A DNA stretch of 64,000 nucleotides. Source: Mongoliibacter ruber. Its GTDB lineage: Bacteria; Bacteroidota; Bacteroidia; Cytophagales; Cyclobacteriaceae. Each line of letters starts with the position of its first letter. Within the stretch, counting starts at the first letter, position 1. The stretch covers positions 62,001 through 126,000 of the forward strand of contig NZ_PVTR01000001.1 in the NCBI RefSeq assembly GCF_003003005.1, written 5' to 3'. The notes below the pieces were generated by a model. The model was not told the DNA's origin. It saw nothing but the letters and a program-made list of their open reading frames with translations, and did no database searches. Positions 45,369 to 53,886 of this stretch are shown here, in pieces. A program made the position numbers and the translations under genes.

Positions 45369-46950
45369 ATAGGTTTAAAAGTGCTTTCAAGTCCTCCAAA
45401 GTGTTGGCCTCTTCAATTGGTTTATCTTTTCTCCAACGCTGTATCCTTGGAAATCTCAATGCAATTCCTGATTTATGGCGACTACTTTGCTGAATTCCTT
45501 CAAAAGCAATTTCGAATACCAAGCCGGCTTTTACAGTTCTGACAGGGCCAAACCTTTCCATTGTGTTTTGCTTGACATACTTGTCTACTTCTTTGATTTC
45601 TACATCAGTGAGCCCGGAATATGCTTTTGCAAATGGGACCAAAGCATCTCCATCCCAAACGGCAAGCGTATAATCGGTGTATAAATCAGCACGGCGACCG
45701 TGGCCCTTTTGTGCATAGATCATGATACCATCAATGGTCAGCGGTTCAATTTTCCACTTCCACCAATTCCCCCTTTTCCTTCCAACTTCATAAGGTGAAT
45801 CTTTACGCTTGAGCATAAACCCCTCAGCCATCATTTTTCGGGATTCTTGGTGCAAAACGCTTAGTGCCTCCCAAGAAGTTTCTTTTATGGTGTTGGACAA
45901 TATCAAGTTTGGATGATTGGTTTCAATTACAATTTGCTCCAAAATATATCTCCTTTGTATCATACTGCTTTTTCTCATGTCTTGACCCTTGTACTCCAAT
46001 ACATCATAACATATAAAACTCACTGGAGCCTCATTCAAAATCTTTTTACTGAGATTTTTACGGCCAATCCGTGTCTGCAACAAAGAAAAGGGCAGCGGAT
46101 TACCTTCTTTATAAGTGATAATTTCACCATCAAGCACACAATCATCAGGGAGGTTTATAGCCATATCAGCCAATTCAGGAAATTTCTCAGTGACCAATTC
46201 CTCACCTCTTGACCAAATAAATACCTCCGATTTTCTATAAATACACTGTCCACGAATTCCATCCCATTTCCATTCAACTTGCCAGTCCTGAATGTTTCCT
46301 AAATCCACCAAATCCTTTTCTAAAGGATGGGCAAGGAAAAATGGGTATGGCCTTGATAAGTCATCAGAAGGGTTTTTGGATAAAATCAAATCCGTAAAAT
46401 CAGTGTTTTGAGGTTCCCAATCACCCATAAGTCTGTGAGCAACCTCGGTTTTTTCCATTTCAAAAGCATTGGCAACAGCCTGGGTAATCAGGTTTTGACT
46501 GACACCAACCCGAAATCCTCCCGTGATGATTTTAGTAAAGATAAATTGCTCTTCCTTTTCCAAAACAGACCAGGCGTATAAAATTTGCTCCTTTTTTTCT
46601 TCTTCGGAAAGGTCTTTTAAGTTCATCAGAAAAGATATCCAGAATGAAAGGCTTTCATCTTGACTTTCGGTATTGATTGGAAGTAGGAGGGACAGTGTTT
46701 CAGCAAGGTCTCCCACCGTATTGTATGACTCTTCAAACAGCCAATCAGGAATGCCGGCAAGTTCGCAGCACCATTCACGCAGCAATTTGGTGTTGACTTG
46801 CCTTTTAGGTCTTTTATGGGTAAATAGGGCTAGTGTCCATAATCTATCTTCATTGGAAGCTTCTAAAAAATATTCCTGTAATGCGGAAAGCTTGTCCTTC
46901 GTTTTATTGCTTTGGTCTAATTTCAAAAAAAGTGATGCAAATTGCTTCAT
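45358..46950 (-). CDS. ATP-dependent DNA ligase
   Basis: A 530-residue ligase with an N-terminal DNA-binding domain (about 1-190) and adenylation domain whose nucleophile is Lys228 in VEWKWDGIRGQ. Further motifs: DGEIITYKEGN (III), FICYDVLEYKGQDMR (IIIa), MLKRKDSPYEVGRKRGNWWKWK (IV-V) and an OB domain to the end. It belongs to the ligase group partnered with the DEXH helicase rather than NHEJ LigD. Forms an operon with the helicase and diverges from a CHRD-like gene. Confidence 0.92.
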   Translation of the reverse strand: MKQFASLFLKLDQSNKTKDKLSALQEYFLEASNEDRLWTLALFTHKRPKRQVNTKLLREWCCELAGIPDWLFEESYNTVGDLAETLSLLLPINTESQDESLSFWISFLMNLKDLSEEEKKEQILYAWSVLEKEEQFIFTKIITGGFRVGVSQNLITQAVANAFEMEKTEVAHRLMGDWEPQNTDFTDLILSKNPSDDLSRPYPFFLAHPLEKDLVDLGNIQDWQVEWKWDGIRGQCIYRKSEVFIWSRGEELVTEKFPELADMAINLPDDCVLDGEIITYKEGNPLPFSLLQTRIGRKNLSKKILNEAPVSFICYDVLEYKGQDMRKSSMIQRRYILEQIVIETNHPNLILSNTIKETSWEALSVLHQESRKMMAEGFMLKRKDSPYEVGRKRGNWWKWKIEPLTIDGIMIYAQKGHGRRADLYTDYTLAVWDGDALVPFAKAYSGLTDVEIKEVDKYVKQNTMERFGPVRTVKAGLVFEIAFEGIQQSSRHKSGIALRFPRIQRWRKDKPIEEANTLEDLKALLNLYGG

Positions 46951-47075
46951 ATAGGAATTATGGATTGCTTGGTAACTTTGGTCACCATTTTTTATAAAAT
47001 ACTAGCGTAAATTAAACGAATAAAATAAACTACTTTGCTATTGGTATCGTTTTGTAATTTGAAAACTCCTGCTTT

Positions 47076-47591
47076 ATGAAAAAGTTACTATATCCCTTTA
47101 TTATATCTCTTTTCTTGATTTCCTGTAATGAAGATAAGGGAGATCCACTTTATACTGGCAGCGAAATTGAGTATATGCTGCATCAGTCGTCAGATTTTGA
47201 CTATTCTGGAAAGTTGATTGTAAGGGAATTGACAGGAGGAGAGCTAGAATTGAGCATTGAGTTGGATGGCACTAAAAGTGATGATGTCTACTTTTTTACA
47301 GCCCATTTGCATTTTGGCGCATACGATGATGTGGATGCACCAATTGCTCACTTACTAGATCCTATTGATATCAGATCGCTAAAAAGCACTACAGTTTTGG
47401 GTGTTTTGTCTGATCAGACAACTTTAACCCTGGAAGATTTTAAAACATTTGATGGACATGTCAAAGTGCATTTAGCCGACTCTGGGCCTGATTATGAGAC
47501 AATATTGGTAGCAGGAAACGTTGGTCTCAACGACAATAGTCCAGTGAGTTTTGATAGAGAAAAAATGACGATTTGCTCCCCTTATTTTTAA
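47076..47591 (+). CDS. CHRD-like lipoprotein
   Basis: A 171-residue lipoprotein (FLISC at residues 13-17). The domain has FTAHLHFGAYDDVDAPIAHL and FDGHVKVHLADSGPDYETIL, resembling the paired His-containing strands of CHRD domains (HxHxG and GHVxVH). CHRD proteins are extracellular, with no uniform enzyme activity. It ends in a strong bidirectional terminator shared with the convergent His-rich lipoprotein gene. Confidence 0.65.
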   Translation: MKKLLYPFIISLFLISCNEDKGDPLYTGSEIEYMLHQSSDFDYSGKLIVRELTGGELELSIELDGTKSDDVYFFTAHLHFGAYDDVDAPIAHLLDPIDIRSLKSTTVLGVLSDQTTLTLEDFKTFDGHVKVHLADSGPDYETILVAGNVGLNDNSPVSFDREKMTICSPYF

Positions 47592-47628
47592 ATCAAAAAA
47601 GCCATCATGTCGATGGCTTTTTTGATTT
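47590..47628. terminator. Strong bidirectional terminator
   Basis: A perfect 17-bp stem: AAATCAAAAAAGCCATC (47590-47606) and GATGGCTTTTTTGATTT (47612-47628), loop of 5. It separates the CHRD-like gene (plus) from the His-rich lipoprotein gene (minus), and serves both strands. Confidence 0.9.
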
Positions 47629-47647
47629 AAATAAGAAATATAGTTTT

Positions 47648-48118
47648 TTAAGCTTCTTCTGGATCAGTTACTTCTTCCAATAAATCCCTGTCTTCTTCAT
47701 CGCTTTTATTAGACTTTTCCAAGAGAATTTCATGGATTTTGTTTCTGATATCCATGATTTCTTGGTGCATTACTTTTTGATATTCTAAATGCTCCTCATC
47801 AGAAAATGTCTTCATGGGATTGTGGACATGGTATTTTCTCTGATGCTCATCGTCATGTGAATGCTCATAGCCTGGCACTTCGATAATGTCTTTGTCCCAA
47901 ACTTTAAGAAGGTCTTTGATTTCACTAATTTCAATATCATTTTCCTTCAAAGTCTTTTCCAACTCCATTATTTCTTCTCTTAAATCCAAAGAAGATTGGT
48001 GAATTTCGTTGGCTTCAGCATACAGGGCAGGGTCGCCTTCCTGATCTTTTTTTTCAGAACAAGAAATAACAGAAAGAAATAAAGTGGCAGAAAGGACTGA
48101 AAATATTACTTTTTTCAT
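47648..48118 (-). CDS. His-rich lipoprotein with coiled coil
   Basis: A 156-residue lipoprotein from the ATG at 48118 (MKKVIFSVLSATLFLSVISC). The mature part has acidic helices (EANEIHQSSLDLREEIMELE, LKENDIEISEIKDLLKVW), then a His-rich patch HSHDDEHQRKYHVH followed by HLEYQKVMHQEIMDIRNKIH. Such patches bind Zn, Cu or Ni in other proteins (inference for this one). It is 80 bp downstream of DUF4625 on the same strand, behind the shared operator, so it is likely co-regulated. No family recognised. Confidence 0.72.
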   Translation of the reverse strand: MKKVIFSVLSATLFLSVISCSEKKDQEGDPALYAEANEIHQSSLDLREEIMELEKTLKENDIEISEIKDLLKVWDKDIIEVPGYEHSHDDEHQRKYHVHNPMKTFSDEEHLEYQKVMHQEIMDIRNKIHEILLEKSNKSDEEDRDLLEEVTDPEEA

Positions 48119-48198
48119 AAGTAGATTTGGTTGGTTCAAACTAAAAAGAGGAAAAACCCCTTAAGATTTTCCCTCCAATAATAGTAATAGATTAGTGA

Positions 48199-49143
48199 TT
48201 AATCAATATGAACTTCATATACTTTTCTAGTGATGTTTCCATTTGCATCTTCAGCCCATATAACCAATTCCAAGTGATCTTCCCCTTCAGGTAAAATAAT
48301 CGAGTTATCACCTGTCAAGATGTCTTCAAATTTCAACTCATTTGCATTAGGTAAAGCAGGACCGCTTTTTCCATCTCTGTATGCAGATGTACCCCACATT
48401 TTTTCGTAGAACTCTTCTCCTGAAACTCTATGCTCATGACCATGGTCATCATCTTCCTCCATTAGTCTGACCCAAAGAAAAGTAATTTCCGACCCCAATT
48501 CGTGATCAGCTTTGGCAACACTTCCTTGTACTTCAAGAGCTTCTCCAGCTTGACCCTCAATTTCACCATCATGAAGGTTGGTCACTGCAATCATAGGCGC
48601 ATATGGTCTTTCGATATAAAATGTAGCGATGTAATTGCTATTATCAGCAAAAGAAGTCTGATTGCCATTTACGTCCACAGCTGAGATCACGATATCATAT
48701 GGACCTGCCAAGACATTATTCTCAACCCTTGAAGTAGATCCTTCCCAGTAAATATCAGTCGCACTACCATCCACATTTAGGAAAGTGGCACCTTCAGGAA
48801 ATCTCAAAAAAGGCTGAGAGGCATCCGGACTGTATATGTCTTTTACATTCAATGCTGTGAATGTGTTGTTCAACCTTCCATGGGTGTGACCATCAAATGA
48901 ATTATGGATATCTACCAAAACTTGTCCTATTCCCGATTCATCGCTAACACTGAACCTTAAATGTAAGTGATCTTTGGTCGCTGGCATCACCTCATTTTCC
49001 ATAGGTCTAAAGCTATCTCTTCCTTCAGCAAACCCTAATTCAGGTGCCGTTAAATCCTGTACAGGAGGATTGTCATTTTCATCTGAACAGGAAAAAAGTG
49101 CCGCAATAAATAGCGAGCTGATTAATAATGGTATTTTTTTCAT
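48199..49143 (-). CDS. DUF4625-like His-rich lipoprotein
   Basis: A 314-residue lipoprotein from the ATG at 49143 (MKKIPLLISSLFIAALFSCS), lipobox FSC at Cys19. Two to three DUF4625/Ig-like repeats: HLHLRFSVSDESGIGQVLVD..DGHTHGRLN, later VTNLHDGEIEG and DDDHGHEHR. Each bears His clusters (HLHLR, FDGHTHG, HGHEH) suited to metal capture at the outer membrane. Starts 16 bp after the TGCAA/TTGCA operator region and lies between a TonB receptor and a second His-rich lipoprotein. Annotated by family resemblance; a metal-binding job is inferred. Confidence 0.75.
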   Translation of the reverse strand: MKKIPLLISSLFIAALFSCSDENDNPPVQDLTAPELGFAEGRDSFRPMENEVMPATKDHLHLRFSVSDESGIGQVLVDIHNSFDGHTHGRLNNTFTALNVKDIYSPDASQPFLRFPEGATFLNVDGSATDIYWEGSTSRVENNVLAGPYDIVISAVDVNGNQTSFADNSNYIATFYIERPYAPMIAVTNLHDGEIEGQAGEALEVQGSVAKADHELGSEITFLWVRLMEEDDDHGHEHRVSGEEFYEKMWGTSAYRDGKSGPALPNANELKFEDILTGDNSIILPEGEDHLELVIWAEDANGNITRKVYEVHID

Positions 49144-49158
49144 TGGTCTAGCAATTAA

Positions 49159-49196
49159 TGTAATAAAGTTGTAAATGCAATATGGTTGCAAATATA
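49159..49196. promoter_or_regulatory. Tandem Zur-like operators and promoter before the DUF4625 gene
   Basis: Two sites: TGTAATAAAGTTGTA (49159-49173) and TGCAATATGGTTGCA (49176-49190), the second a perfect TGCAA-N5-TTGCA. On the minus strand TATATTTG (complement of 49189-49196) is a -7 box, and ATTG (complement of 49217-49220) sits 20 bp upstream, the correct spacing of a Bacteroidota TTG-N20-TAnnTTTG promoter. The operator thus covers the region just downstream of the -7 box, as expected for a repressor. Confidence 0.78.
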
Positions 49197-49230
49197 GCTC
49201 TCCTAATTTGAGAAGTCAATAAAAAGATGA

Positions 49231-51678
49231 TTAATTTTTGTCCCTGATGGAGATTGGAACCTTGATTGAAAAGCTGATATTTCTGCCTTGCTCTGGTAAA
49301 TTCAAAAGTCGGTAGCGGCTGAGGTGATTGAAATATACAGCATTGGTGAGATTTTGTCCAGAAAGTTGAAACTTCACTTCCTGCTTTCCAAAGTTTACAT
49401 CACCTCCGAGCCCAGCTTCAAGTAATGTATAGCCCTCTGTGGTTCGCTCATTTCTATCCACCCGATTTTGGTCAGAAGCATACCTGAGTTCAGCAAAAAC
49501 ATAAAGATTATCTATCAGTCGGCCTACCTGTGGTAATTTATACTCTACTCCTGACAAAACACTAAACGGGGGAGTGAGGGGTAAAGGTAAACCAGTGTCC
49601 AGATTTTTATTATAGACATACTCAGCGCCTAATTTGACCGAAAAATTATTTATGGGGGAGTATGTCGTCTGCAGTTCGCCACCAGTGAAAATTGCATTGT
49701 TTTGCCTGTACTCCCACAGGATACTTGAGCCAGGCAATGGTGAGAATCTTGCAGCTGGCGAGAGGTAAATATACCCATCATAATAACCGAAAAAAGGACT
49801 GACTGAAATCAAAAACCGTTTACTGGAATAGGCTAGATTGATATCAGACTGATAACTTCTTTCTCTTTCAAGGTTAGCATTACCGACTTCATGACGGAAA
49901 TTTCCATGATGTACGCCATTTGAAGACAATTCAATTGGTGTGGGGATTCTGTATGCAGATCCTAGATTGAACTTCAAATTGAAGTTATCCAAAAACACCC
50001 ATGAAAGTCCAGTAGAGGCACTTCCATTGAAAAATTCCCTTTGGATATCAGGATTCCTTTGATCCATTTGCCCTGTAGGTCTCAACCTTTCAAAAACTGG
50101 CTGTAAATGTTCCTGTATTTCATGGTATGCGCCATCAAGCCTCAAACCACCATTTACAATCAAATTTGGGGTGAACTTGATTTCTCTAAAGTAAAACAAC
50201 CCACCTTGAAAAGATTGAAAATTGGGCAGCAGGAATTCAAAGCCACTCTGTTGGTTATTGGAATATTGGGAATTGAATCCTATAACTGTTTGGCCTTTAT
50301 CACCGTGGGTTTTATTGATTCGGGCATTTGCAGTAAATACATCCAAAATCAATGACAGTGCAAGGTTACCGAAAGGATTGTCCGGGCCTACTTCCTGAGC
50401 ATGAGGTCTAGAGAACTCTCTTCTCTCATTTTTTTGATATCCAAGGTCCAATTCAAGCCAGTAATCATTCAATAAAATACTATTGTTCCAGAGGACTTTT
50501 AGATGTTGATTGCTTTGTCTGGGAATATCAATATTTCTAAAATCACCATCATGCCGTAGGTTATACGAATTAGGAACACCTACAGCACCTGCAAAAATAC
50601 CTGCTTCCTGATCAAATCGGCTTACGGTCAAAGTAGAAAATCCCCATTCTTTTTTTACTCCGGCCATTGTTGAAAAATGCCTTTCTTTCCCTGCCGTATT
50701 CTTTAATCGATTATCATTGATAGGTAAAATGAAGCCTGCGTAATTAAACTGATCAGCTGGAACCCGATAATCTGCAAAATCCTGCATGGTAAACCTACCT
50801 CCAAAAATCAGATCACCTTGATTACCTTCCACTGCCAAGGAATTAGAAAACATATCGTTGTTGCTCCTGTACATACTAGTGAAGGAGGCTTCAATTTCAT
50901 TATTTTGTTTGAATGCAGGTGGGGAAATATTGATGACTCCAGCCATTCCGTCTGAACCATAGAGTAGGGAAGAAGGACCTTTGACCACTTCAACCCGGTC
51001 CACATCAAAGGGATCTATTTCCAAACCATGATCGGCTCCCCATTGCTGCCCTTCTTGCTTAATGCCTCTGTCATTGATCATGATCCTGTTGAAGCTCATT
51101 CCACGGATGACAGGTTTGCTGATTCCTACACCAGTATTGATAGTGCTGATCCCCGGAAGTTTTTCCAAAGCATTGGCAAATGTTCCGCCATTATTTCTTT
51201 CCAAAAAGTCCCTATCTAAGACCAAGATAGTCTGAGATTGCTCCAAAGGGCCATTTTTGAAAGGGTTAGCTTCTATCGTGAGGCTTTCTAGCTGTATTGC
51301 AGATTCTTTAAGTGAAATAAAAACATCTGAATCTCCATCTTTTATAAAGATATTCTTGTTTTCAGATCTAAAACCAACATGTGTGATATGCAAGTGGTAT
51401 GACCCAGGTCTTAGGTTTTGAAATGAAAAGTTACCATCCAAATCTGCGACAGTCCCTTTTCCCAATTCATGAATGGAGATTGTAGCCATTAACCCATCAC
51501 CATTCTCATCCTTGATCTGTCCATTCAGGGAGTACCCCGTTTGTTGAGCTTGGATGGAATAGGAAAGAAAAAATAACAGTATAAATATAATGGATGAATA
51601 GCGACTCAAGGAAATGCAATAATGTTTCAGATACAAAAGTACCAATTTGCCTGAATAGTTCCTTAGTGAACCCTTCAT
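49231..51678 (-). CDS. TonB-dependent outer-membrane receptor (candidate metal receptor)
   Basis: An 815-residue receptor with a signal peptide ending at SIQA, an N-terminal carboxypeptidase-regulatory-like domain (GQIKDENGDGLMATISIHEL, about 55-120), a plug (LPGISTINTGVGISKPVIRG, RVEVVKGPSSLLYGSDGMAG) and a 22-strand barrel ending LPEQGRNISFSIKVPI. The ATG at 51678 gives an odd 24-residue lead before the signal; a TTG at 51609 would give a neat one (SRYSSIIFILLFFLSYSIQA). Two operator-like sites, at 51615-51629 and 51682-51696, lie in this region. The neighbours with His clusters suggest a metal or metallophore substrate. Confidence 0.88.
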   Translation of the reverse strand: MKGSLRNYSGKLVLLYLKHYCISLSRYSSIIFILLFFLSYSIQAQQTGYSLNGQIKDENGDGLMATISIHELGKGTVADLDGNFSFQNLRPGSYHLHITHVGFRSENKNIFIKDGDSDVFISLKESAIQLESLTIEANPFKNGPLEQSQTILVLDRDFLERNNGGTFANALEKLPGISTINTGVGISKPVIRGMSFNRIMINDRGIKQEGQQWGADHGLEIDPFDVDRVEVVKGPSSLLYGSDGMAGVINISPPAFKQNNEIEASFTSMYRSNNDMFSNSLAVEGNQGDLIFGGRFTMQDFADYRVPADQFNYAGFILPINDNRLKNTAGKERHFSTMAGVKKEWGFSTLTVSRFDQEAGIFAGAVGVPNSYNLRHDGDFRNIDIPRQSNQHLKVLWNNSILLNDYWLELDLGYQKNERREFSRPHAQEVGPDNPFGNLALSLILDVFTANARINKTHGDKGQTVIGFNSQYSNNQQSGFEFLLPNFQSFQGGLFYFREIKFTPNLIVNGGLRLDGAYHEIQEHLQPVFERLRPTGQMDQRNPDIQREFFNGSASTGLSWVFLDNFNLKFNLGSAYRIPTPIELSSNGVHHGNFRHEVGNANLERERSYQSDINLAYSSKRFLISVSPFFGYYDGYIYLSPAARFSPLPGSSILWEYRQNNAIFTGGELQTTYSPINNFSVKLGAEYVYNKNLDTGLPLPLTPPFSVLSGVEYKLPQVGRLIDNLYVFAELRYASDQNRVDRNERTTEGYTLLEAGLGGDVNFGKQEVKFQLSGQNLTNAVYFNHLSRYRLLNLPEQGRNISFSIKVPISIRDKN

Positions 51679-51696
51679 TTTTACAACTTTATTGCA
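51615..51696. promoter_or_regulatory. Zur-like operators near the TonB receptor start
   Basis: TGCAATAATGTTTCA (51615-51629) is the COG0523 operator with one change in one half. TACAACTTTATTGCA (51682-51696) is its minus-strand relative TGCAATAAAGTTGTA. TACTTTTG (minus strand, 51634-51641) is a possible -7 box with no obvious -33 partner. Both sites fit the family, though half-site matches are imperfect. Confidence 0.6.
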
Positions 51697-51942
51697 ATTA
51701 TTTTCAATTTACATGAATGGTCATATTTTTAGATAAAGTAAAAAGAATAAATATATTTTTTTCCTCTATAAATTCAATTTAATAATATTTCCTATGCTAT
51801 ATTATTTGGTTTAACGTGGTTAAATCAATATAAAAGATGTATTTATATAAATAAAGCCATTGAAAGTAGAATAATATTTTATAGATTGATATGTTTATAA
51901 TATGTACAATGTACAAAATCAACTAACTAACCTTTACTAATT

Positions 51943-53571
51943 ATGCTTAAAAAAGTTTACGGGATGATCGGTAAACCGATAGGTTTGCTCATCTTAAGTT
52001 TGGCGATTGTAATGACTTCATGTCAGGATGCTGAAAATGAATTATCCTTTGAGGATTTAGATGTTTTCACCACGGATACAGCTAAAGGGATTATTCCTGG
52101 GCAGTATATTGTGGTGCTGCAGGAAAATCAACTTACATTCAGTAGGACTGGAGAATATACCTCTGTTCAGTCCTTGATGAGGGAGTTTTCTACGGAGCTC
52201 TTAGCACGTTATGGTGTTGAAGATTCTAGCATTGAGAGGGTCTTCGGGAATTTGCTTCCTGGCTTTGCTGTAAAGTTAAGTGAAGAGCAGGTAGTCGCTC
52301 TGGAGCAGGATCCAACTATCGCTTACATTGAGCCTGATCAATATGCTTATGCCATTTCAACTACTCAAAACAATGCAACTTGGGGTTTGGATAGGATTGA
52401 TCAGAGGGATTTACCTTTAAATGGAACCTATACATATAATGCAACTGGTTCTGGTGTAACTGCATATATCATTGATACTGGAGTGAGAACAACTCACAAT
52501 GAGTTTGGGAACAGGGCTCAAAGAGGATATGATGCTTTTGGAGGTAATTCTGAAGATTGTAATGGACATGGAACACATGTAGCAGGAACAGTTGGGGGTA
52601 CTACTTACGGTGTAGCAAAATCTGTGACTTTAGTAGGTGTCCGAGTGTTGGATTGTAATGGTTCAGGTTCTTGGAGCGGCGTAATTGCAGGCATGGATTG
52701 GGTTGCTGCCAATGCTTCTGGCCCTTCTGTTGCCAATATGTCTCTTGGTGGTGGCGGAAGCGCTGCCATTGATGATGCGGTAGCCAGAATGTTTGATAAT
52801 GGCGTTCCGGTAATAGTTGCTGCAGGAAATGGAGATTTCAGAGGAAGAGAAGCCAATGCATGTAATTATTCTCCAGCTAGGGCTCCTCAGGCTTACACTG
52901 TTGGCGCGAGTACAAACAATGACGCAAAGACATCTTGGTCAAACTACGGTGATTGTGTGGATATTTTCGCACCAGGAGCATCCATCACAGCAGCATGGCA
53001 TACAAGCAACACAGCTACCAATACAATCAGTGGTACTTCTATGGCATCCCCACATGTGGCTGGTGTTGCGGCACTTTATCTTCAATCCAACCCATCTGCA
53101 AGCCCTCAGGCAGTATATAGCTTCTTGACTGACAGCTCTACCAAAAATAAAGTTACCAATTCAAGAACTACAAATAACCATTTGCTTTATTCTCTTGGAA
53201 CATCCTCAGGTGGAGATGGAGGAGATAATGGTGGTGACGATGGAGATGGCGGAGATGGTGGAGACGGTGGAGACGGTGGAGACGGCGGTGATGGCGGTGA
53301 TGGCGGTGATGGCGGTGATGATCCATCTACTTCTATCGACCTAAGCGGTTCGGGCACCAAAGTACAAGGCAGATGGAGAGCATCTCTCGCGTGGTCAGGT
53401 GCTTCAGGATCTCAAGTTGACATCTACAGAGATGGGGCCAAAATAGCCACTGTCAGCAATAATGGCTCTTATGTTGATCAGACTAATTTTAGAGGCGGTG
53501 GATCTTTGACTTATTCTGTTTGTGAAGTTGGATCTACTACTTGTTCAAATAGTGTAACAATCTCTTTCTAA
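51943..53571 (+). CDS. Subtilisin-like (S8) secreted protease with Gly-Gly-Asp linker
   Basis: A 542-residue lipoprotein (VMTSC), with an inhibitor I9-like propeptide (GQYIVVLQEN ... EQDPTIAYIEPDQ, about 45-130), and an S8 catalytic domain: Asp178 in IIDTGVRTTH, His212 in HGTHVAG and Ser366 in GTSMASPH. This is followed by a low-complexity GGD-repeat linker (about residues 425-460) and an FN3/Ig-like C-terminal domain (SGSGTKVQGRWRASLAWSGA). The catalytic block matches proteinase-K-type enzymes. It opens a cluster of exported hydrolases, and a terminator follows. Confidence 0.94.
   Translation: MLKKVYGMIGKPIGLLILSLAIVMTSCQDAENELSFEDLDVFTTDTAKGIIPGQYIVVLQENQLTFSRTGEYTSVQSLMREFSTELLARYGVEDSSIERVFGNLLPGFAVKLSEEQVVALEQDPTIAYIEPDQYAYAISTTQNNATWGLDRIDQRDLPLNGTYTYNATGSGVTAYIIDTGVRTTHNEFGNRAQRGYDAFGGNSEDCNGHGTHVAGTVGGTTYGVAKSVTLVGVRVLDCNGSGSWSGVIAGMDWVAANASGPSVANMSLGGGGSAAIDDAVARMFDNGVPVIVAAGNGDFRGREANACNYSPARAPQAYTVGASTNNDAKTSWSNYGDCVDIFAPGASITAAWHTSNTATNTISGTSMASPHVAGVAALYLQSNPSASPQAVYSFLTDSSTKNKVTNSRTTNNHLLYSLGTSSGGDGGDNGGDDGDGGDGGDGGDGGDGGDGGDGGDGGDDPSTSIDLSGSGTKVQGRWRASLAWSGASGSQVDIYRDGAKIATVSNNGSYVDQTNFRGGGSLTYSVCEVGSTTCSNSVTISF
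53213..53325 (+). repeat. GGD-encoding minisatellite
   Basis: Nine-base units such as GGTGGAGAC/GGCGGTGAT repeat about ten times inside the protease gene and encode (Gly-Gly-Asp)n. Several units are identical at nucleotide level, and length could vary between isolates by slippage in multiples of 9 without frameshift. Confidence 0.8.
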
Positions 53572-53590
53572 AATAAATACTTTTATTAAA

Positions 53591-53626
53591 AAGCCGGGAA
53601 GGTCTCAGACTTTTCCGGCTTATTTT
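53591..53626. terminator. Terminator after the subtilisin gene
   Basis: AAGCCGGGAAGGTCT (from 53591) pairs with AGACTTTTCCGGCTT (to about 53621) with two G-T pairs, then TTTTT. It lies between convergent genes; the DUF3820 stop is inside it. Confidence 0.82.
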
Positions 53627-53841
53627 TGATATCTTTTTTTCAATCCATAAAGAATTTCTTCTAGGCCATTCAACCGGATTTCATACAAGGTACTCAACCA
53701 CATTCCTAATTTTCCTTCAGGAAAGCCTTGCCTATGCATCCAAACCAAATATGGCTCAGGGATATCACACAAAAGCCTCCCTTTATATTTCCCGAAAGGC
53801 ATTGTTTTGGTAACCAAATCAATTAAAATTTCTTTATCCAT
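53620..53841 (-). CDS. DUF3820 family protein
   Basis: A 73-residue cytoplasmic protein from the ATG at 53841 (MDKEILIDLVTKTMPFGKYK). The motif MPFGKYKGRLLCDIPEPYLVW matches the DUF3820 family. A start at 53868 would add nine atypical residues. Function unknown; it is a small protein sometimes linked to nucleic-acid-related genes. Convergent with the subtilisin gene and divergent from the hydrolase. Confidence 0.75.
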   Translation of the reverse strand: MDKEILIDLVTKTMPFGKYKGRLLCDIPEPYLVWMHRQGFPEGKLGMWLSTLYEIRLNGLEEILYGLKKRYQK

Positions 53842-53886
53842 TTGCCAAATAAAATATAAATTGGGCAAATTTTAATGCCAAACCCC

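Noticed and set aside
53213-53325. CRISPR-like repeat
   Set aside because: Repeat units are 9 bases without spacers and in frame with a protease gene.
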